NCBI GenBank assembly: GCA_026120185.1 | Contig: JANUWF010002120.1 | Span: forward strand, 1,798,001-1,862,000 | Origin: Voacanga thouarsii | Lineage: Eukaryota > Streptophyta > Magnoliopsida > Gentianales > Apocynaceae | Reading direction: 5' to 3' | DNA: 64,000 bases | Shown: one piece after another, positions 9,746 to 21,105 of the stretch | Layout: each line of letters begins with the position of its first letter | How positions within the stretch are numbered: position 1 is the first letter of the stretch | The notes under the pieces: model-generated | Told to the model about the DNA's origin: nothing | Databases searched by the model: none | Seen by the model: the letters and a program-made list of their open reading frames with translations, nothing else | Program-made: the position numbers and the translations under genes

Positions 9746-12700
9746 TGTGAAACCCTAATCGGAACCAACCTTAGAGTAAGGGGGTTGGGATGCATAGCAT
9801 ACTTTATTGCATGTTTAAATATATTTTTATATGATTTTATGTGCTTTGGATTTAGGTTTTATAGTCTAGATGGCTTGATTATGTTTATTGAGTAAGAAGG
9901 GCAAAATGGTAACTTTTACCTGAGGTGAAAATAGGGAGATAACTTGAGGATTAAATAGGAAAAATATTTTAGAGAGAAAATAAGAATAAGAGTTGTTGTG
10001 GTGTAGTGGTTAGAGCTTTGGAATTAATTCTTGAGGTCTTGGGTTCAAATTCCATCATTGGAGCTTTAGCATGATTAAATTTTATTTTTGCTTGGGAAGT
10101 GATGTTTTCTGCCTTATGTGCTTTAGAATAGGGTAGATGTGTTGTACTAGGGGAGACATGATAGAAGTATCCTAATCCTATTCTTTTGCCCTACACAAAA
10201 TTCCTAAGGAAATTCATTCCTCTTTTATCCTTAATTTTCCCTAATTATCAATTCATTAGATTAGTCAAATTTGTTCTAGCTAATTTCATTCCAGAAATTT
10301 TACGAAAGTGCTGTGGCTTTGAAGGTTCAAAATGTCTAAGGGAAAGACATCTTATGGACTGAAAATGTGGAAGAGATGTGGAAGGTTCCAAGAGAATTAA
10401 TTCCCCTAGTGAACCTTCTAGACTTCACTCTAGCTAGGTTCATTTTCCTTCATGTAATGAACTGAAATTTTACCAGCTTCTTGTGCCTTCAAGGTGTCAA
10501 AATTCTCAGCCATTATTCCTTTCGAAATGCTTCCAGAAAATGGCCCTTTTGATCAGCTTGAAATCTGAAATTTTCTGGTTAATTTCGGGCTGCATAAATG
10601 CTGTGCAAAACCAGAAAAATTTCTGGTTAAAATCACAGCTTTGGTGGTCTTCAACGAATCTGTTTTCTCCCAGCTCCTTAGCCACGTTTTTCCTCCATGA
10701 AGCAGGCTGGAAACCAGTCATGAAAGGCCTCTGAAATCTCATTCAAACTCTCTGCAACCTGGTTGAAAAATGGCAATCAAAACTGCCCAGAAAAATTCCA
10801 GCACTTGCGAAAATCCTGTGCAGAATTTTTCCAGCCTTGTTTCCATTTCAGCCATGTACGAAATCTTCCTCATCTTTCTATTCAAACCACTCTTAAAAAG
10901 CCATGAACTGAACTCCATTGTCTTCCCCAAGCTTCTTCACGAAAATCAGACATGGCTGCCCGAAAATATCTCCAACAAATCACTGCAATCATGCCTTGAT
11001 TGGATACCAAAATTCCAGCAAACTTAAGTTAGAAACCTTCCATATAATGTCCCTCAAACAACCAGACCTTCCCTTCACCATTACACTCCTTCCTTTCAGC
11101 CACCATTAACCTTCTTCAACCAGCTTTCATCCAGTAGAAACATAGAGCAAGAATTCGGCCATAGCAACTTCCAAAAAGCTTCCATTGAACAAAGATATTC
11201 TTGCTATATTTTGTTTCTTAATTTGATCCCCAACAATATTCTTTTAGGATTTCAACAACCAGCCTTTCCTTTTCCTTTCAAACTAGAAAAATCATCTTCC
11301 TAAACTACATAAACAATTCGACCACTGCACATACACAGAATTTCAGCAGCCACAAACCAAAATTCCTGCATTCTCTTCATCCTTCAAGCACACATAGAAT
11401 ACCAAGAACACCTACTCATTTCTTTTGCCTAATACCTCTCCAAACCACTTCAAACTTCTTCAAAAAATTCCAAATTTCATCTACTCACTACCGTGAGTCC
11501 ATTCATACCATTTTTAACATCAAACTCCAAAATCTAACTTGCTCTTTTGGATAAAAAAATCAGAAATTTTGTGAAGGCTCAAGAACACCTTCAAGGTAGG
11601 TTTGTTCAAACAACTTCATCTTCACTAATATTTGATCTCTAATGAATATATATATATATATGAATAAGCATACTAATGGAGTCTCTTCTTCTCTTTTCTC
11701 TCTCTCTCTTGGCTGAACACTCTTTCCTTCTTGGTCGAATGGCTCTTCACCAATGGCCATTCTTTCTTCATCTCCCTTGGACGGATTTGGACATCTAGGA
11801 GTTGAGATCCATTCGAAACTCCTTCAAGGTATTCATCAGTCAAGTAAGCCTTTTTAACCCTCCTTTTAAATTCTAGATTCATGTCTCTAGGATGATATTG
11901 GTAGGAGATGGATTATGAATAGGATTTGAGCATGTATTGTTGTGATGAGTAGAGATTGAAGCATGAATAAATGTGTGATGATGGAGATGGGATTTATGCA
12001 TGAGTTGATTGTCTTGGTTGATTGTATGGTGTTTTTAGGGTTTAATGCATGTTTCCATGTCATAGGTAATATTTTGTGATCAAGTATGCTAGAGATTATG
12101 TCATCTATGATGAATAGGATTTATATTCATGTATGATTATTGAAGCCATAATTATGTTTATGCTAGTAAAGGTTGGATCATGCCTTGATAAATTTAGATC
12201 TATGCTTTTATTCATGATTTGGATGATTTGATGAATTGGAGGGAGTATATGTTCATGATTGTGGTTAGCAATAGAAATATGAACACGAACTAGTTGTCCC
12301 TAAGCTAATTTTATTTCATCAATAAAATATTTAATATTATAATTTTTGCTAGAAAATTCGAAAACCCTAGGAAGGTAGATTTGGATTATTATATAATGAT
12401 ATTTTAGTCAAATAAATGATAGCTTTTATTTCAAAAAATAAAATATATAGATATTATATATAATAATAATATCAAATAAAGCCTTTTATATAAATAATCA
12501 TAATAAGTAAAAGTACAAATTTTGTAAGTCTTATATTCATATATATGATTAAAATTTATTATCTTTCAATTATTATCTTTTAGTCAAAACATGTTGAAAA
12601 TTATTTATTAGCTTTCAATCAAGACCCATTAAAATTTATTTTCAACTAATTTTAGTTAGTAATTAGTTTCAAACAATTAATTATTAGTAAATCATTATTT

Positions 12701-14104
12701 TACCTAATACCACCTAGGACTCTTCATCAAACAAACTCTAAATTATTCTTAGTAAGAATTAAATCTTCAACTTATTAGTACATATTTCCCAAAACACTAA
12801 TTATTTTAAATATCAAATTCAGCTTAGCTTACAAACCTTTTTATTTATTATTTGGCCTTAAAGTTTGGGACACTAGGATCATGGTAGTAGTGAGTTGAGC
12901 TAGTCTTATTTGTGAAAGTGGATTTTGGCTTGAGTTTGATTGTGGTTTATATTTACCCCAGGTGGGGTTGGGTCAGCGATCGAAGATCTTTATTTTATCT
13001 CAAGCAAAGAATCAGGTAAGCTCTTGCATAAAACCTGATTGATGTAAAATATTTATTATGGCAAGCCAAATGTAGAGTGCATGGACACTCATTTCTGTAA
13101 AGGCAATTGAGGATTGACTTCTTTCTTATTTCAGTCAAATGAATTATTTGAAAACCAATAAGCAGATTTGCTCAAACTCAAAACTCTTTCTAAAACTGAT
13201 TTTGACAAAGACTTTGGAAACCCTTAATTGCCATTTACATGTGAAACTGTGTTTTGTTCATTTTTCCCATGTGGGATACGTTACGTTGAGTACTCAATAA
13301 GGGTGGACTGCTAGGATCAGTCTTTAAAGGGTTAGAGTAAGTCTCTCAGTAGGTGGCCACCTTTGAGGGGTGAGTCTTGCCCGGATAAGGTGTCAGTCCA
13401 GTAGGTTGTGCTGATCTGAACTAGCAGTTTATTTTTTAGTCAAGTGACTGTGTTTTGCTGGAATGGACACCCGGTTGTTGTTTGGGTATAGAGAAGGAGA
13501 AGTATCTTGCCCGGTAGGCCGATCACCTACTTTTTTTGTCAGTTTGCACAAAGTGTCGGCATTCTGACCGGTTATGGGGCCCAACGTGTGGTAACCCATG
13601 ATCATTTCTTTTGAGTGGCTGATTTTATTGATTATGTATGGTTAGAAAAGCTAAAACACCACTCTTGATTTTAACTAATGTTTATTGCTTGCCAGTATTT
13701 CTCTTATAAAGATTTTATACTTTGCATTCACGAACTGTTTTCACTGGACACTCAAAGCACACATGGACTTACTGAGATTTTTGTTTGTCACCATTTTTAC
13801 CATGATTTCAGGTCGATCCTGCTGTGGGGATGAGTAGCTAAATATTGCCTGGCTTGGAAGATTTTCTGATAATTTATTTTGTGTAGTGCTTTGGGGAGAT
13901 GAGAGTGGATAAATTTTATTATGGATTTGTTTTTGGTATTCTTGGATTTGATCTTGGAATTATTCTTGGGTTGTAATAAATTTTAAGTTAAAGTATTATT
14001 TTTATTCTGCAATTTTATTTGTGTGACCTAGTTATAAAGACCCTTTATCATTTGGACGGGGCGACATCCCCGGCCCTGGCAGGCCTAGGTACTGGGGTGT
14101 TACA
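9746..14104 (+). mobile_element. 4.36-kb solo LTR, Tekay/Del-like gypsy
   Basis: It starts TGTGAAACCC, ends GGGGTGTTACA, and is flanked by a perfect 5-bp duplication CTGGG (9741-9745, 14105-14109). The uninterrupted site is visible in the partner LTR at about 19047-19056 (AGCCCTAGGTTTGTTG), proving an insertion. No coding domains occur inside. An inverted copy of nearly the same length lies at 45529-49868 and a fragment at 27612-29422. Termini and the 3' block with CAGGTCGATCCTGC resemble long Tekay/Del chromovirus LTRs. The family label is an inference. Short open frames inside are not supported as genes. Confidence 0.85.
9994..10058 (+). other. tRNA-like Pol III promoter boxes inside LTR
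   Basis: An A-box-like TGGTGTAGTGG at 9999-10009 is followed 44 bases later by a B-box-like GTTCAAATTCC at 10043-10053 within a T-arm-like fold (TTGGG, loop TTCAAAT, TCCAT). The same pair is kept in the inverted copies at 29116-29175 and 49562-49620. The acceptor stem and anticodon arm are not convincing, so this is a tRNA-derived segment and not a tRNA gene. Confidence 0.6.
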
Positions 14105-14245
14105 CTGGGTTTGTTGAATTTGTTGCCTTGAAAATTCTCTTGAATCCTCTTGAATATTATTCTTACCCATGGAGCCATGAAGTATGATCCGGTTCTTCTT
14201 CCCCTTTCTTGAAAATGGCCTTCATGCCTAATTTGATTCCTATCA
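14105..14245 (-). repeat. TR-GAG 3' LTR, inner part
   Basis: It resumes LTR homology after the solo LTR (TTTGTTGAATTTGTTGCC matches 19055-19072) and ends TATCA at 14245, next to the element's polypurine stretch. On the minus strand this is the LTR start, TGATAGG. Confidence 0.85.
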
Positions 14246-14545
14246 TTTTTGCCTTCTTGAAGTTGATTCGTCTTAGAATCAATACCTTCATTATAATTCA
14301 AACAAGATATTTTGTGTGAAGATAAAACTTTTAGCTTTTGATCCTCACCAACTCCCTTGTTTTCTCTCTTCTCAACCCAAATTTTTATTCTCACATTACG
14401 TTGCTCTTTTTCCTCCCTCTTGTTATTTTTACCTCTCCAAACCTAAGTTGGCACTTTTGTTTTATCTCCATGCTCCCTCATTTATTCTCTCTCCATGCTT
14501 ATTTTTGCTTGCATTTGGAGCTCTAAACCCCCATTTTTTGTCTTT

Positions 14546-15032
14546 TTATCTCTTCTCATTTTCTCTTCTCTCTTGCTCTTGTTTTTCCCTCTCTTGTTTT
14601 TTCCTCTCTTTTTGTTCTGTTTTCGTTTTATCTTCCTCCCTCAAAATATTTTGATTTTTTACAATCTCACTTAGGGGCATAGGAAAAAGGGTGAATTTCC
14701 TTCCATCCTTGCACAAAGAGTAAGTGTTTTTCTTTCCATGGTGAACTACCTCTCTATCATATAGCCAATGCCTTCCTAACAATATATGCCCAACATGCAT
14801 GGGAAACACATCACATATAACCCCATCTTTATATCCCCGCTATGGCAATTGTAACATTGACTTGTTTGTTCTCCTTTACTTCATCACAATTGTTCAACCA
14901 TTGAAGTTTATACGGTTTAGGATGTTTTAAGGTCTCCATTCCCAATTCCTCCACCAATGTAGCACTAATCACATTTTTACAGCCCCCTCCATCAATAATC
15001 AAGTTACATGATTTTTTTTTTTTATTTGACAC
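14546..15032 (-). pseudogene. Gypsy aspartic protease region of TR-GAG element
   Basis: Minus-strand reading gives a retroviral-type aspartic protease. The active-site block CNLIIDGGGCKNVISATLVE is at about 14943-15005 (the plant gypsy form IIDGGSCTN). LKHPKPYKLQWLNNCDEVK follows, then after a frame break the second conserved block GHILLGRHWLYDREVVHHG and a KNTYSLCKDGRKFTL block at about 14670-14790. The catalytic Asp is present. After this the frame becomes a charged K/E/R-rich tail (14546-14640) and the element ends. No RT follows, which is the defining oddity. Continuous protein is prevented by the frame break near 14820. Confidence 0.82.
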
Positions 15033-15748
15033 CTTGAGTAGAAAATATTTTCTCTTTGTAGATCCCTTTTTCCTTCAACCACACAAGTTTCAACAATTTC
15101 CCTTATAACACCAATTAATGAACATGGTTTCTCAACTGTATCCCTATTTCTTCCATCCACTAGATTTGGGGTTTTGTGAAGTTGAACTAGATGCTTCATT
15201 CTTTTTAACATGTTCTCATTTGCTCTTGCACAACTTCTAGCCAACTCTTTTTTTTTCTCCACTTGTGGATGTGAACTTTCTCCCACTTCATCGGTACTTG
15301 AAACACTTTTGAGACCTTCATTCATAGCACGCACTTGCTCATTCTCCACCTCAATCCTTGAATGCATTTGCTCTTCAGCAAATTCTATACTCTTTTGCTC
15401 AACTTTTTCTTGCTCATTCTTCTCTATCACTTCTAATGGATGTGACTCATCATCGAGAAAGAACAAGATATTGTAGAACTCTTTAGTCACCCCATTTGTT
15501 GGACTCAATTGATCCACTTCATCTTCTTTGTTATCATTAAGCCCCTCATCAATCTCATCAACATTTTTCTCAACTTCATCGTGCACGACTTCATCATTTT
15601 GATTGAGTTTTCTATGGCACTTGACCTCATTTTCTAGCTTCTTCTCCTTCTCAAAGTCATGCAATTCATTTTGCTCAACTATCTGAACCTTTTCTTCATT
15701 TCTTGTCCTTCTTGGCTCCTTAACATATACAACATTTTCCTTGGCCAT
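14999..15748 (-). pseudogene. TR-GAG charged gag-protease linker
   Basis: A 249-codon minus-strand open frame, rich in Glu, Lys, Asn and Val and without a recognised domain. It lies between the zinc knuckles (15881-16080) and the protease active site, which starts as its frame ends. Blocks such as DGRNRDTVEKPCSLIG and REIVETCVVEGKRDLQRENI resemble inter-domain linkers of plant gypsy gag polyproteins. It is the longest open frame in the element but lacks hallmark residues, so I treat it as polyprotein linker and not an independent gene. Plus-strand hydrophobic frames over the same bases are shadows. Confidence 0.6.
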
Positions 15749-15880
15749 TTTGGTCTCAAGTCTAGCTCTTTGCTCCTCAAATTTATGAGTCTCACTTTGC
15801 TTCTTAGAGGACTTCTAATGACAATCAAAGAATTTGTGCCCATAGCCACTACAATGCTCACAAGGAATTGCATTACCCGT

Positions 15881-16850
15881 TTACAAATCAAAACTTCCTC
15901 CTTGATCACTCAATCTTGGGCAATCATAAATACTATAGCCATAGTCCCAACAAATACAAACATAATCTTGTTTTCTCTTCATTCCTCCTTTTGTAAAACT
16001 TTGCATTGTACTTCCCTCACTATGCTTAGAACTTCTTGGACAATTATAGGACATATGAGCAAAGCTTCTACATATTTGGCACTTATTTAGTACAAACCGT
16101 TTCCGTATCAAATCTTTCATCTCTTCCCAAGAAACTACCATTTGATAACCACTTCGCCTTCTTTGTGCATTCATTTACTCCCACCATTCAAAATCATTTT
16201 AAGAAAAATCCATTAAGGCACAGCTCACTTTTTTCACTGCACTCAAAGCTTCTAAACAATTTTTTCAGTCTTCTTTCCTATTCATAGTACTTCCTCAAAT
16301 CTCTTTTCCCAAAGAGCGGAGGTGTCAATTTCTCATTGTATTTCAACTCCCTAATCTCCACATCCTCTTTTCTTCTAAAACCACTATTGGAAGAATTTTG
16401 CAATGCACACTTTTCTTTTGGCCTAGATACTTTTGGACTTTCATACAAACACCTATACTGCCTTTCTTTTGGCATACCACTCTTTGAATATTTTTGTGGT
16501 CCTCTTACACAAACTCTATTATTCCATTTATTTATACCCACATATTCATCCCCCTCATATTTCCAATTTTCTTTTCCATCAAACCCACCATATCCTTTTC
16601 CACTTATGCTTGGCCCTTTATCATAGCTATCCCTACAAGACTCATCTCTACGATCAAGCAAATTCTCATGATCTTCTTCATTTCCCCAATAATCTTCCTC
16701 ATAGTCACATTTATGTTCTTCATGATTATCCCCCTCATATTCTTGTTTATATTCATCACATTCCCTATAACTATTTGCACTATATTAAAACTCCCCATAA
16801 TAGTCACTCTCTCTACTTCCGCTCTAACTAGCCATTGTGAACTTTACTTT
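15881..16850 (-). pseudogene. TR-GAG gag with zinc knuckles
   Basis: The minus strand encodes the C-terminal part of a gypsy Gag. The retrotransposon gag signature VVSWEEMKDLIRKRFV is at about 16095-16145. An intact CCHC knuckle CQICRSFAHMSYNC follows at about 16030-16080, then a broken second knuckle (CICWDYGYSIYDC, one Cys and the His lost) at about 15910-15955. Upstream (16278-16850) are two overlapping charged frames that probably represent the Gag N-terminal arm. The distance between the gag signature and the first knuckle is short, suggesting an internal deletion. Confidence 0.75.
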
Positions 16851-16854
16851 TAAG

Positions 16855-18051
16855 AGAAGAACTCACAAAATTTAAGTAGAAAACATAAAAGGAATTTCTC
16901 ACTTCACTCCCTCACATGTTTACACTCAATTTTTAGTGGTCACTCTTCACTCGTATATGCACTCTTCTTGGCTTTTATCACAATGAGCTCACCCACTTGC
17001 CTTTTTCGAACTCTCAATTCCTCAAAGATTTCTTCCCAACACAAACTCCTTAATTTCTTAGGAATTAGTCCAACTAAACAAGTCAAGGCAACCCACTAAG
17101 GACAATCAACTAGGCTTAGGTGGAAGTTTGATAATTAACAACAATGAGCCTCAAGGAGTTTATATCTAGTTAACAAATTCAAGAAGTGTGACAGTATCAA
17201 TAGACTAAAGGATGGGTAAATGGACAAGACCTAACGAGATTTTCAATGAAGCACTAGAAGTTCAAGAACATAGCACTTAAGAACAAGAGTCAAAATTCAA
17301 CAACTATAATGAGTTCGATTGGACAAGCAATACCCCTAAGTTACTTGAAAATAATAGCTAACCAATTATAGAAGCGTTCATGAAATTTCTAGCCACAATT
17401 TTAAATGAAAAGCTCACTCAAGTAAAATATCAAACACTTAAGGTGTAACCTCGTAACTCAAAGGTTTTCAAATTGTTCACACTTGTAACAACCTAAAACT
17501 CAAGAATCACAATAAAAATCACTCCCCAATGGTTATACTATCATTAAGGAACAATTTCAAAGCAAGAACATAGAAAAAACTTGAGTTTTATAGCTCCTAA
17601 AATTAGCAAGAACATGAGTTATGAGATTTTCTTGTGTTCAGAACTTTGCAGCAAAAACACCCAAGAAACCTCAAAATTTCTACAATTTTAAAACTCAAAT
17701 AACTTCCTAATCATCAACCAAACATGTAGGCTCAATTTCACATCAAACCCAAGGCACAATTTGAAGTATTCAACTCTCAAAAATTAAAAGAAAATTAGTT
17801 ACGGGATTTAAATTTGCAGCAGTAGGTTGAATGAGATTTCTACCTTGTTTGAGCTCAAAATCAACAAATAATTATGCCAAATGATTCCTCAAACATCATG
17901 CCAACATATAAGATCAATTTAACATCAAGTTCATGGCATACCTTTGAGTTCAAGTATTAAAAAATAGCACACAGTAAAGTGCCGAAAATCTGAAAATTTT
18001 CACAAATATACCTTTGCTCAAAGAAAGTTGTGTTAATTAGAATCAACACCA
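16855..18051 (-). other. TR-GAG untranslated leader
   Basis: About 1.2 kb of AT-rich sequence with no convincing open frame lies between the primer site and gag. It carries no recognisable domain or array. Confidence 0.6.
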
Positions 18052-18067
18052 GCTTACTCTGATACCA
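18052..18067 (-). other. Primer-binding site (initiator Met tRNA)
   Basis: The minus strand reads TGGTATCAGAGTAAGC, the complement of the initiator Met-tRNA 3' end, about 12 bases inside the 5' LTR edge. It fixes the element's orientation as minus. Confidence 0.85.
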
Positions 18068-18079
18068 AACTCTTCGATA

Positions 18080-19189
18080 TGATTTTGAAAAGCACCAATT
18101 TGAGATTTGAAGCTCAAATTCAAGAGACCTAATTCAAGACTAGAACCCTAGGTAAAATAGCTTACTAGGACAAAAAATCTAATGAACTAAGCTAACTAAA
18201 TCAACACCCAAACACCCCTAACCCAAGAAGGATCGAGAATAAATGGGATGGGAGGATTTAGACAACCAATTGAACTCCTAAAAGAACCCTAGATTAGATA
18301 GAAATCTAAGACCCACCTTAGAAAGAGCAATGATCTATCCAAAGAAGATTAGACACTAGATTCATAGGTTGGACTAAAGCTTAAGAGTAGTATTGATTGA
18401 TTTGGAAATCACCCAAGAAGAACACCCTCAAGAACTCTCTCTAGAGAGAACAAAAGATTTCTCTATTCAAAATATCAAAAGTTATGTTTACAAAAGTTAT
18501 AATGGCATATATATAGATTCCTTACCCTAAACTAATTAACAATTTATTCATACTATTAAATGGCCTTAATACAGGCTTTGAGACCCTATTACATGCCTTA
18601 AAAATAGGTTAAAATATAATAAAAGTCATAAAAATTTAATTGGGAACAAAACAGAACAAAACAAGAAAATTCAAGAAAACAAGGCAGGCCCCAAATGGAC
18701 CTGGCGCCAGGTGCATGGGTGGACCTGGTGCCAGGTGTGTTCTAGAGACATAACCCTGCTCCAGTGTGGAGTTGGCGCTAGGTGTGCTAGTGAACTTGGA
18801 GCCAGGTGCATTCTGGTTGCCGTTCCTATTTTATTGCACTTCAAAACTTGCTTTTTGGACCTCCATTCCATTTCTCTATGTTTTCTTGATCCTCCAAATG
18901 AAATGTAGCATCTTGAGTTCTTCTTGATACTCCTTTAGCCTTCAATCCTTGTTTAAAGATTGGCTTGATCCTTCACATGGATTGTTGCTTGTCTTGTGCA
19001 TCCTTTGGCCCTTCCTTTACTATCCATCTCTTCATAATCTTCTTAGCCCTAGGTTTGTTGAATTTGTTACCTTGAAAATTCTCTTGAATCCTTTTGAATT
19101 TTGTTCTTACCCATGCAGCCATGAAGTGTGATCCGGTCATTCTTCCCCCTTCTTGAAAATAGCCTTTATGCCTAATTTCAGTACTATCA
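18080..19189 (-). repeat. TR-GAG 5' LTR
   Basis: A 1,110-bp LTR. On the minus strand it begins TGATAGTACTG at 19189 and ends CA at 18080 beside the primer site. It contains four palindrome-like sites around GGCGCC, two of them ACCTGGCGCCAGGT (18699-18712) and ACCTGGTGCCAGGT (18723-18736). It is complete, while its partner at 9152 is truncated. Confidence 0.8.
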
Positions 19190-19555
19190 CCTTGGCTACT
19201 AAAATGACCAAAATATCCCTACTATAAAAATAATTGTATTTTACATTTTAAATATTTCCTAATATCACCATAAGAAAATATTGACCCCAAGGACAATGCT
19301 GCATTAGCTATGTCTCCAACCTACAGGTGTAATAACTAAAATACCCTTCTACACATGTTATTTATTTAGAGAGGAAGAAGTGTACTAACACCTTTGTAAA
19401 AGACATCTACCATCCTTTAGCTTCTAGTCCAATGATCAACGACTTCTCTGAATATTTTCACTTTCCAATGGAGCTACCCTAAAGCAAATATTTAAGTCAT
19501 GTTCCCCCAGGGCCCTGGATATTTAGATCATTCGGACAATCACAAAGAGCGATAT
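19190..19555 (-). mobile_element. Copia-1-type LTR fragment, inverted
   Basis: On the minus strand it matches Copia-1 LTR blocks at about 36225-36585 in order: ATATCGC, CCAGGGCCCTGG, GGATGGTAGATGTC, GTGTTAGTACACTTC and GGTCATTTTAGTAGCCAAGG. It is bounded on the left by the TR-GAG LTR end and on the right by the Copia-2 3' LTR, which inserted at the GCGATAT position. The next part of the same LTR, in the same orientation, is at 56743-57149. Confidence 0.8.
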
Positions 19556-21090
19556 TATTGGAATTCATGGACTCCTAAATGCGAAAAATATCCACGAATC
19601 CCTTCCGAGAATCCACGTAAATGATTAAGAAGACTTAAGTTTTATAGGATTACCTTTGTTCTGCGTAATCAAGATCCATCGATTCTGACTGTGCTGTCGT
19701 ATGTGCAACCAGAACGATCACCAGACACTGCAGTGTGTGAACGTCCTCTACAGGTATACATAGCGAATTAACTCGTTACCCCGAGAGTTCTAGCGCCTAG
19801 GGTTTGAGAGGTTTTTTTTTCTCTAGTGAATAGAGGCACGAAATTTTTAACAGAACAACACTATTGAGAAGACGGCTAGGGTTTTCTTAAAAACCCCCGA
19901 ATCTCTTAGAGTCGAGATCTAATAATATCTTATCATATTTTAATTTAAATTCAAATTAAATTAAAACCTGATATGATAAGATTCCGCCATTATCTCGATA
20001 ATTTAACTAATTAATTTACCGAGTCAGATTCTTATAATCTGGACATCACCTAGATACATCGAATGTGGACATATTTCCAGATTCATTGTATTTGGTAAAT
20101 TTTCTAAGTTTGATTAACTTAGACATATTTCCAGATTTATTGAATCTAGTTACCAAAAAAAAAAAAAAAAAAAAACAACCTAACTAGTTTGCTTATTGTG
20201 TGACCTTATAAATTCATTTAACACTAGCAGTGCGCCTAAAATCATATTTAAATGGCCCACAAGTTATAAGCGGTTTCTAGAAAAACATTATAACTATTCA
20301 GGTTAAATGAAGATCAGTGATCTATTTGAATCAAACCATAATTTTATATTTAGTCATTTTGTTACACGATATCCAGATTAAGCATAAGGCACGGAGCATG
20401 TCATCCTTATTAAGCTTAATCAATTATATCTTGATTTCATAGTAGACTGTTCAAACAAATGATATCAATATCTTAGATTGATATATTTGAGTACGGCTAT
20501 GCATTTTAACAGTCTAACTTATTAAGGGGCCTATGGATATCTCTCCTATAATTAAGAGGGACAAATTCCTTCACTATCAATCATATTCATCTACTCGATT
20601 TATTCTACATCTAACAGTAGTCTAATTTATTATCTGGTTAAAGACAACATTAGACAACGTCAAAATATAGTACTTATCAAGTAGGAAACCATGATGAATT
20701 TAGGTCGAAGGATTTTTAATATCATTATGGCTAGAAAGTACTTATGACATGTTCCATGAAGTACTCTCACAGTAGGTCATTTCCAATACAATGTTCTCTA
20801 ACATCTATTTATGTTTTGACTTGATATCATAAATATCCATGACCAGTAAAACATAGCCATCTAGTCACAGACATATCAATCTTAATTTATTATTGTTCCA
20901 ATAATAATAATCGATTGGGGACTATTTTAGAATAGTCATTGTATTTATTGTTGGGTTTTACTATCAAGTCACGTACTTGATGACCACAAAACAGAATGCA
21001 CTATTCATGGAAAGGAAAACCTCATATTATTATATAAAACATAACGACAATATTATAAGTACAAATTGACTCTATGGTATATCCCTAACA
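19556..21090 (-). repeat. Copia-2 3' LTR, minus strand
   Basis: A 1,535-bp LTR with terminal ATCCCTAACA at 21090 (minus-strand TGTTAGGGAT). It is homologous along its length to the solo LTRs at 5123-6648 and 61137-62582. It carries the same hairpin array, with the outer stem ATCTTATCATAT (19927-19938) and ATATGATAAGAT (19971-19982), and a run of about 20 A at 20154-20174. It is adjacent to the polypurine tract (21091-21105). Confidence 0.92.
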
Positions 21091-21105
21091 GTCTCCTACT
21101 TGCAC
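21091..21105 (-). other. Copia-2 polypurine tract
   Basis: The minus strand reads GTGCAAGTAGGAGAC directly before the LTR start, the usual copia plus-strand primer site. Confidence 0.8.

Larger units (their letters stand above)
9152..19189 (-). mobile_element. Gypsy TR-GAG-type element (gag-protease only), minus strand
   Basis: Two related LTRs flank a minus-strand internal region of about 3.8 kb. The right copy is the 5' LTR (18080-19189). The left copy is the 3' LTR (9152-9745 plus 14105-14245), which lacks its last approximately 390 bases and is split by a 4.36-kb solo LTR. The internal region has a Met-tRNA primer site (18052-18067), degenerate gag with zinc knuckles and an aspartic protease, then runs straight to a polypurine stretch (AAGAAGGCAAAAA, minus strand, ending at 14246) with no RT, RNase H or integrase. 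That gag-PR-only layout matches the TR-GAG class of non-autonomous Ty3/gypsy elements described in plants. Confidence 0.8.

Noticed and set aside
9994..10070. Candidate functional tRNA gene
   Set aside because: A and B boxes are present, but there is no convincing acceptor stem or anticodon arm, and the segment is repeated inside three LTR copies.
10483..11109. Overlapping open frames on both strands inside the Tekay-like solo LTR
   Set aside because: The equivalent frames at 28518-28712 and 48877-49157 are shifted or broken. Conservation follows DNA identity of the LTR and not protein.
14316..14654. Plus-strand Phe/Ser/Leu-rich open frame that looks like a membrane protein
   Set aside because: It is the complement of the K/E/R-rich tail of the minus-strand TR-GAG protease. 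Similar shadows lie at 15210-15476 and 16036-16853.
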